Positions 58,071-64,000 of a stretch of 64,000 bases of DNA are shown in pieces. Origin of the DNA: Symbiodinium natans (Eukaryota; Sar; Dinophyceae; Suessiales; Symbiodiniaceae); assembly GCA_905221605.1 (NCBI GenBank), contig CAJNDS010000659.1:1-64000 (forward strand), read 5' to 3'. The position numbers were made by a program, and so were the translations under genes. The notes beneath the pieces were generated by a model. That model searched no databases, was not told the DNA's origin, and saw only the letters and a program-made list of their open reading frames with translations. The first letter of the stretch is position 1. Each line of letters begins with the position of its first letter.

Positions 58071-61000
58071 ATGGCGACCAACTGGTTACGGACTGGTGCG
58101 GCATCATCGAGCTCCAATGTGGGCGACCAAGGTGAAGGTGGTGTCAAAAGGTCTGCAACGGGTGAAAAAGTTGTTCCCAATGTGGAAGCTCTGGTTGATG
58201 TTGGTGGTATGCGTGGCGAAGAGAAGCCGGTGGTGGAAGGACTGGAAGACCAGATGGAAGCAGTTTTGCTGCGCCTTCTGAGCAAACATGGGCATCTTCT
58301 TCGAGCTGCGGAATCTGCTGAATCAACGGGAGCGCCAACAACAAGCTCCTCTACGTCAAAGATGGTGGAGCAAGGGTGCCAGACAGAACTGGTTGGGGAT
58401 GTTATCCCTGTTTCCAAGCGAGCTCGCAACAAAGTGAGTTTCGCGGCTGAAAGTGGTGATCTGTTGACAGGTGAAGCGGAAGAAACTGCGCCTGTTGCTG
58501 CGACAAAAAGCAGTATCCTCGTCGTTGGGGACGCAGAAGGAGTCGTTCCTGTTGCTATGGTGATGAGCGAAGGAGAAATCCTGGAATTGGAGGCAGCAAG
58601 AATACAGCAAGAGTCAGATGAAGACTTATACGCTGATGGTGGAGGCAAAGTGTCTCAAGCTGCTGACCTTCCAATCATCGACTGCGATGGGAAGACATGG
58701 GAACGCCATTTTCATGATGATGGGAGAGAATATCTTTACTGTTTAGACACTGGAGATACCCAATGGGTGGTGCCTAAGAAGACTGGAATGGCTGGAAACA
58801 GCGAGGGGCCAGGTGTTGGAATGGGCATTGTCCCTGTGGAAGATGAGCCAGCGCTGGGTGCTACCTCGTCCTCGTCACCTACGGAGTCTTCTAGGGCACA
58901 GCAGGGTAGCATGGAAAGTGTCAACAGCGGTGTAAATAGTGTAGGTGAAAAAGATTTTTCCTCTACTATCAGGGATAGCGGTCCTAGGGCTGGTGGTGAC
59001 GCCCCGACCTCGGGTTCTCCTGATGAAGAGGGGATTTCTGGAAACCGAGCAGACATCGCTGAAGCTCAACATCTGGATCGGGAAGAGATGGAGGCGCTTT
59101 CTGAGGGTGTGGCAGCGGTGGAATCGGTGGGTCCAGAAGAAAAAATGCCCAATGTGGAGATCGGAATTGTGTCGGCTGCAGAAGAGCGAGTGGTGGATGT
59201 GGTGCCTGTCGTTCAGGAAGATGGCCCTGGAGATTTGGATGACGAAGGGAAAAAGTTGTGCATTACGACTGAGGAGGTCTCTTCGTTGGGTGCCGAGAAT
59301 TCTGCCATTCAAAGGGAAAAGGAAACTTCTGAAACTGCTGGAGACACGGTTGATCGGAAAGATGAGGCCTGGAGCGCCAATGAAGCGCGGGTCAACGCGC
59401 CAGATAGTACCTGGAGTGCAGAAAAAGCACGGGTTGAGGCGCATATGGTGTCACGTTCCGCGGATGACTGCAACAATGGGGCGCAGGTCTCTGTAGCAGC
59501 TGACGATGGAGGTTCACAGGTGGACGCACTGGTGCAGCCTGAAGTTAGCAGCGAGGAACGAAATGGCGAAGGCTACACCGGAGCCAATGAGGCAGCTGTG
59601 GTCAGAAACAATGGTGATTCTCTTTTGGAAACCATGGAGCCAAAGGAGCCTGCGGTGGAAGAAAATGTGCCTACCGCGGATGACCAATCCAATAGCCCTG
59701 TAGTGGAAGAAAATTTGCCTGCTGCAGAAGGTTTGAAAAAGGACTCCAATGGTGGGTCCACTCCCAGGAAGGGAGAGGTGTTGCCATCTGAAAGCTCGCC
59801 GGAAGTCGACACCGAGCGAACTGTAACGGATGAGGCAAAGCCATTGGCTGGAAAAAAGGGAGATCCTGAGCCCTTGGAGCACAAGATGGATGATCTTGTG
59901 GGACTCACGTTGGAGCAGGACGAGCAGTGTGACCCAAAGGTGGAAATAAAGGATGTGTCAGGAGCCGATGATACGGAGATGGTTTCTGAAGGGCATGCAA
60001 AGAGAGTGCCTCGAGCGGGAGCTTTGGAATCACCTGGGGAACATTGCTATCAGGAGGGGGATGAGATCATTGGTCTAGTGCGCTGCATCAATGGGTATGG
60101 AGCCTTTTTGGACCATGGTGATATAAATGTATTGGTTCCTGCAGAAGGGAACAATGTACATCAGTTCAAATTTGGTGATACTGTCAATGGAACAGTGAAA
60201 CGAGTGGAAGATGATGGTACCATAATCTTGGACACCTTTCTGGTTTTGGAAGAGGACGAGGAGGATTCCTCTTCAACGCTGCGCAAATGGAAGGACAGCG
60301 GCTGGGGTACATGGTGGACAGGCTCATGGCAGACTGGTCAATGGTACAAAGGTTCCGATGGTCAATGGGACTGGAAGTCGGAAGAACAGCAGTCTCGCGA
60401 GTGGTTTGCCGAGTCAAAAGCATCCTCTAAGGAACAAGAGGAGGCTGAGCAGAAACAGCTCTATGGAGAAAAAATCTGTCGAAATCTCCTGGAAGATGAA
60501 ACAATAGATAATGACTATGTGGGCAAAATCACTGGGATGTTGCTGAGTCGTCCAATGGACGTGATTGTGGAGTGTATCGCAGATCATGCATTCCTGAATA
60601 TTGAGGCTCGGAGCGCATACAACATCTTGCTAAGTGATGATTGGAAGCCTGAGGAGACAGAACGTGCAGGTGTGGAAGAAACAACCACTTTTTCCCGGAA
60701 GCAGTACCACAACGCGCTCTACGAACTGGCACGCAAGAAAAGAAGATTTAGTGGACCAGTCGTGGGTGAAGCGGTGGCAATTTTGCTGAGCAAAGGGAAA
60801 GATGAGCTTTGGAACGAGCTGTGGTTGGACACCAAGCGATTTCTGCAAGAGCTTGATGGTGCAATCGAGGAGATGAGTAAGAGGGAAAACAGGCCAATAG
60901 AAGCCTATATGGATCCCGATCAGTACAAAAAGGCTCACACGACTCCGAAGACTGTGTCACCTGGATACAGCAAGCTGTGCAAGTTCTTCAATCAAGGGAG

Positions 61001-61493
61001 GTGTCGAAATGGAGATGGGTGTTCCTATGAACATCGTCGCTACGGTGAAGGGTGGCCTGAAGGAGAGCCAACTGAGCCAAAGAACAGCCAAAAAACTGGT
61101 GACGAGGATGGGGACATCGGTGGCCCTCCAACTGATGAAGGTACAGTGGATGAGGTGCAGCAGGAGCGGGAGGATTCGGCCTTCCGTGCCCAGTACAACT
61201 ATGGCAAAGGGACATCAAAAGGTGAGCCTACGCTGGGTGAAACGAAGAAACGGCTGTGTCTGTATTACAATCAAGGTGGTTGTAAATATGGGACTGCGTG
61301 CAGGTATCTCCACGACGATGACATGGCATTGGAAGGGACTTGGGAGCCTGGCAAATCTTGGGACAATGCTTCCAGGAAGGCACTGAGGGACGCGGGTTCC
61401 ACCATTGCTGTTTCGACTACTATCTCAAAGGGAGATGTCGTGTGCGATTTGGCTGCAAGTATTCTCACGAAGAGATGTCTGAGGACCGGCTGA
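58071..61493 (+). CDS. ORF1 of second copy: WW - S1 - two CCCH fingers
   Basis: ATG 58071 (GAAGCCATGGCG) starts a 1140-codon frame; the N-terminus differs from the first copy. The WW-like domain is at ~204-237 (TWERHFHDDGREYLYCLDT). A long acidic repeat-like region follows, then the S1-like domain at ~661-726 (GDEIIGLVRCINGYGAFLDHG) and a CCCH finger at ~965-990. A second CCCH (CLYYNQGGCKYGTACRYLH) lies near 1062-1080 and is missing from the minus copy. From about 61,403 the frame is wrong: one A present in the other copy is missing, so the last ~30 codons are out of frame and the protein-like reading continues in the 61340-62398 frame. Confidence 0.75.
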   Translation: MATNWLRTGAASSSSNVGDQGEGGVKRSATGEKVVPNVEALVDVGGMRGEEKPVVEGLEDQMEAVLLRLLSKHGHLLRAAESAESTGAPTTSSSTSKMVEQGCQTELVGDVIPVSKRARNKVSFAAESGDLLTGEAEETAPVAATKSSILVVGDAEGVVPVAMVMSEGEILELEAARIQQESDEDLYADGGGKVSQAADLPIIDCDGKTWERHFHDDGREYLYCLDTGDTQWVVPKKTGMAGNSEGPGVGMGIVPVEDEPALGATSSSSPTESSRAQQGSMESVNSGVNSVGEKDFSSTIRDSGPRAGGDAPTSGSPDEEGISGNRADIAEAQHLDREEMEALSEGVAAVESVGPEEKMPNVEIGIVSAAEERVVDVVPVVQEDGPGDLDDEGKKLCITTEEVSSLGAENSAIQREKETSETAGDTVDRKDEAWSANEARVNAPDSTWSAEKARVEAHMVSRSADDCNNGAQVSVAADDGGSQVDALVQPEVSSEERNGEGYTGANEAAVVRNNGDSLLETMEPKEPAVEENVPTADDQSNSPVVEENLPAAEGLKKDSNGGSTPRKGEVLPSESSPEVDTERTVTDEAKPLAGKKGDPEPLEHKMDDLVGLTLEQDEQCDPKVEIKDVSGADDTEMVSEGHAKRVPRAGALESPGEHCYQEGDEIIGLVRCINGYGAFLDHGDINVLVPAEGNNVHQFKFGDTVNGTVKRVEDDGTIILDTFLVLEEDEEDSSSTLRKWKDSGWGTWWTGSWQTGQWYKGSDGQWDWKSEEQQSREWFAESKASSKEQEEAEQKQLYGEKICRNLLEDETIDNDYVGKITGMLLSRPMDVIVECIADHAFLNIEARSAYNILLSDDWKPEETERAGVEETTTFSRKQYHNALYELARKKRRFSGPVVGEAVAILLSKGKDELWNELWLDTKRFLQELDGAIEEMSKRENRPIEAYMDPDQYKKAHTTPKTVSPGYSKLCKFFNQGRCRNGDGCSYEHRRYGEGWPEGEPTEPKNSQKTGDEDGDIGGPPTDEGTVDEVQQEREDSAFRAQYNYGKGTSKGEPTLGETKKRLCLYYNQGGCKYGTACRYLHDDDMALEGTWEPGKSWDNASRKALRDAGSTIAVSTTISKGDVVCDLAASILTKRCLRTG

Positions 61494-62398
61494 CCCAGTT
61501 GAAGCATTTGGTGAATGTGGCAAACCATGTGTCCTTTCAAAGGGGAAGGGGATTGGAGATTCCCGACAGGAACGCTTTTCAACCACCGGTAAGTGGGGGA
61601 GCAGAATCTTCGTCCTCCTCGGCACCAAAAGCGCTGCAAATGACCAATGTGTCACAAAAAGATGGTGAAAAGGGTATTCTGGATGAAGAAGAAGCTGATG
61701 AGCAAAAGAATTCGGTGGCTGCATCCACTAGTACTCAGCTTCACAATCCAGAGGAGCCAATTGAAAATTGGATGGCTCGCAACGAACACCTGTGGGTGTA
61801 TACCCCTCATGTAAGTGAGGTGATGATTACCCTTGGTGTGACCAATGTGTCGGACTTGCAAGAGTTCATCTTTGTGGAAGATTTGGTTGACAAAGGGATC
61901 AACAAGGTGACCGCATGCAAAATTCTGCAATTGGTGGGTGAGGTCCGATATCGACCGGGAGGACCGGAAAAGGCAGTTCCTTCTGATGCATCTGTACGGG
62001 TACAACAATCTTCTGGGAACAAAGGGACTGGAAGAGCGGCGGTGCGAACCCTCACTCAGGTGCGTGAAGCTGAAGACTCCGGTGCAAAAACGATGCCGAG
62101 AGGCTCCTATCGGGAGCTTTTTGATAAGGTCAAGTACCGTCACGCTTGGACGCTTGCGCAGAGGTCTCCACTGTGCGTACAGAAGCTGAAGTTGGTGGGA
62201 GTTGGAATGCCACCGGTGAACCCACCAACAAAAAAGTATCGGTCAATATCAAACCCTGTGAAAAGGGGAAGGCCCTTGCTGGACAAAAAACAGGTGCGAC
62301 AGGTGCCACGCTCTCGTTCACAGCGACGAGCGCAACCGGCGGAAGTGGTGGAGAAACCAAAACCACTGGAACTGAAGCCTCGTGGTGGGTTGTCGTAA
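61340..62398 (+). CDS. ORF2 part 1 of second copy (frame-shifted continuation)
   Basis: Genuine coding begins near 61,403 with GFHHCCFDYYLKGRC, a CCCH-like finger; the first ~20 codons are shadow. It matches the N-terminal ~350 residues of the minus-strand ORF2 closely (EVMITLGVTNVSDLQEF, GEVRYRPGGPEKAVPSD). It ends at TAA 62396-62398, where an extra base relative to the other copy shifts the frame again. The two single-base differences restore the original frame. Confidence 0.7.
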   Translation: MGAWQILGQCFQEGTEGRGFHHCCFDYYLKGRCRVRFGCKYSHEEMSEDRLTQLKHLVNVANHVSFQRGRGLEIPDRNAFQPPVSGGAESSSSSAPKALQMTNVSQKDGEKGILDEEEADEQKNSVAASTSTQLHNPEEPIENWMARNEHLWVYTPHVSEVMITLGVTNVSDLQEFIFVEDLVDKGINKVTACKILQLVGEVRYRPGGPEKAVPSDASVRVQQSSGNKGTGRAAVRTLTQVREAEDSGAKTMPRGSYRELFDKVKYRHAWTLAQRSPLCVQKLKLVGVGMPPVNPPTKKYRSISNPVKRGRPLLDKKQVRQVPRSRSQRRAQPAEVVEKPKPLELKPRGGLS

Positions 62399-62402
62399 TC
62401 GG

Positions 62403-64000
62403 TTCAGCAGAGCGTGGGCAGATGTGGTGGACGATGATGATCAGGCGGAGGCTTTGGTTTCTTATGCCGCTTCCTCAAGCGATTCAAGCGAGGAAGAGAC
62501 CAATGCTGTGCACCGCATGCGGGAAATCCTTTTGCAAGAAAGGGATTCACAGAGAACTGCGATTCGTGGCAATGTTCCGATGGGTGGTTCTTCCGGCCCC
62601 AATGACGGGCAGAAAAAATCGGTTCACCTTGGCGAAGAACGCGACAAAGCGTCGCGGGGGGAGACCCGCCAAGAAGTGACTTCTCAAGTTTTTTCGCTAC
62701 CACAACCTTCTCGTCGAACTGAACAGTCTCAAAAAAGAGCAAGGGATGGCTCAGTTATAGTTGGTTCGCTGGCGGTGGGCTCCACGGATGAGGTTTTACC
62801 TGGGCAAGGTGTTGCTGGACAGGTGAATGTATCTGAAGGCGCTCAAGTTCTTCCTGGGCAAGAAGTGGCTGGACAGGAGACGGCGCTGGAAGGAGCAGTG
62901 CAAATTCCTGGCGAGGAGACTGACCAAAACGAAGGAGAAGGTGGGAGCAATGAACTCCATGGTGATGGTGCGAAGACATTGGATGTTCGTCCGGTGAAGA
63001 ATGTTCCTCAGCAATTGCTGGTTAAAGGTCTTCTGAATCGGATTTATTGGAAGGTTGCTGTCGGCAAGTTGCCTGTGGGGCACAAGGACTATCAGAAGGG
63101 ATCCAATAAAATGGATCGAAACTTGGTTATTAGCATGTCATCTGAAGGTGCAAGCGAACAGGATTTGAACCTGGCATTGGAAGATGACACTGATCAGAGA
63201 ATGGATGATGGTGCATTGGTGGTCATGGCATATGACCCTGGTACACTGATTCAGTCGGCGACAACTATGTGGGTTATGCGTCGTGGGTTGGCAGATCGTG
63301 CTCTCTGGTCGGCAATAGCGACTGCGGCACAGAGAATATGTGCTGAAATGGTTCAAGTGGATGAACTGAATGCCCAGTTGAATACTGGGAGACTCCTTTT
63401 TGAAAGGAGAGATCAAGGACACTACGGTGTTTTGCATCATTCGTTCCATGAAGATCCGTGCTTGCCGGTGGTGGGAAATTATCCTCTTTCGGTGATGGGT
63501 GCACTGCTTTCTCCTGGCCTGGAAAAGGAATTCAGAAATACTGAAAAGTTTGGAACTGCTATGGAGGCAATAGCCTATGATTGGAGTCGCAGTCCAGGCA
63601 TGGAAGTTCATGTGGAACTTATGGCAAGGGTAGCCAATCTGGTCGCTCCATTCCTTAGACTTGGAGGCCAAGGGACAGTGGTGAATTCCGAATTTCTCTG
63701 GCAGCACGGGAGGGACCAAATGATGGAGTTCCTTCAGGCGGCGACTTGCGCTGATCAATTGGAAGTTCTCTGGAGAAGAATGGACGACGATGCTGATGAG
63801 GAAGTGGATCCTACAGGAATGGTGCTGGAGATCCCCGATCAACAAGATGCGGTACTAGATCAAGGGAACAATGAATCCCTTATTCCCATTGAAGATGCTG
63901 GAGGTGAGACACTTGGTGACACTGGAAGGGATGGCAAAGCGCCAGAAGTCTCTCCGGAAGAGGAGACATCCAGTGGGTCGTCAAGACTGGCGGGCACAAG
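62403..64000 (+). CDS. ORF2 part 2 of second copy (runs off window)
   Basis: In the same frame as 58071, the sequence is open without a stop to the window end. It reads SRAWADVVDDDDQAEALVSY onward, parallel to the minus-strand ORF2 through GNYPLSVMGALLSPGL and DDDADEEVDP. The three-finger CCCH block and C-terminus would lie beyond the window. It lacks its own obvious start and is part of the same ancestral polypeptide. Confidence 0.7.

Larger units (their letters stand above)
57719..64000 (+). mobile_element. Second, inverted copy of the WW/S1/CCCH LTR element (cut by window end)
   Basis: Order LTR, PBS, ORF1, ORF2 as in 21336-30042 but on the plus strand. It is inserted after CCCTA of a telomere-like repeat. 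The protein is diverged but alignable along its whole visible length. The 3' LTR would lie beyond the window. Confidence 0.78.

Overview
The window looks like nuclear DNA of a dinoflagellate, probably Symbiodiniaceae-like. The reasons are many arrays of the plant/dinoflagellate-type telomere repeat TTTAGGG; sequences matching the 3' end of the dinoflagellate spliced leader (TTTGGCTCAAG); long intronless reading frames with unusual domain fusions; likely non-canonical splice donors; and Ty1/copia-type retroelements. The species call is an inference; no rRNA or organelle marker is present.

Layout. (1) 1-11729: a copia-type retroelement. Its left side ends in a putative 5' LTR (to 2732) and a tRNA primer site (2733-2744), followed by gag-protease, an acidic/proline-rich middle ORF, and integrase-RT-RNase H, with frame shifts between the parts. 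No 3' LTR was found. (2) 11770-16560: a GC-rich single ORF fusing an RNA 2'-phosphotransferase-like (KptA/Tpt1) domain, several zinc fingers, a membrane segment, a SWIM finger and a Zucchini-like PLD nuclease domain. (3) 16561-20346: microsatellite, a small foldback element with 13-bp flanking repeats, and a gene with two lamin-tail-like domains. (4) 21336-30042, minus strand: a complete LTR element with 287-bp LTRs, TAGGG target duplication, an initiator-tRNA anticodon-arm primer site and a purine tract. It has no recognisable protease, integrase or RT; instead it encodes a very long WW / S1 / multi-CCCH protein. (5) 30043-57718: about 28 kb of interstitial telomere-like arrays in both orientations. 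Embedded here are a secreted GH128-like glycanase with two CBM35-like domains (31912-33714), a ubiquitin-like/MLLE protein (48372-49007), an alpha-kinase/papain fusion (52737-54308) and a series of short exon-like islands. (6) 57719-64000, plus strand: a second, inverted, diverged copy of the LTR element, cut by the window edge.

The parts connect in three ways. Both CCCH elements are inserted at CCCTA within telomere-like repeats, which points to a target preference. LTRs of two unrelated families carry spliced-leader-like sequence, suggesting their RNAs were trans-spliced before reverse transcription. Many exon-like islands have CCCTAAA arrays just before the acceptor and several have TTTAGGG arrays after the donor, so the repeats appear to lie in introns of host genes rather than only marking old chromosome ends.

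Limits: everything was read by eye. Exon boundaries, degenerate array limits and domain boundaries are approximate. Frameshifts could be real decay, introns or sequencing errors.
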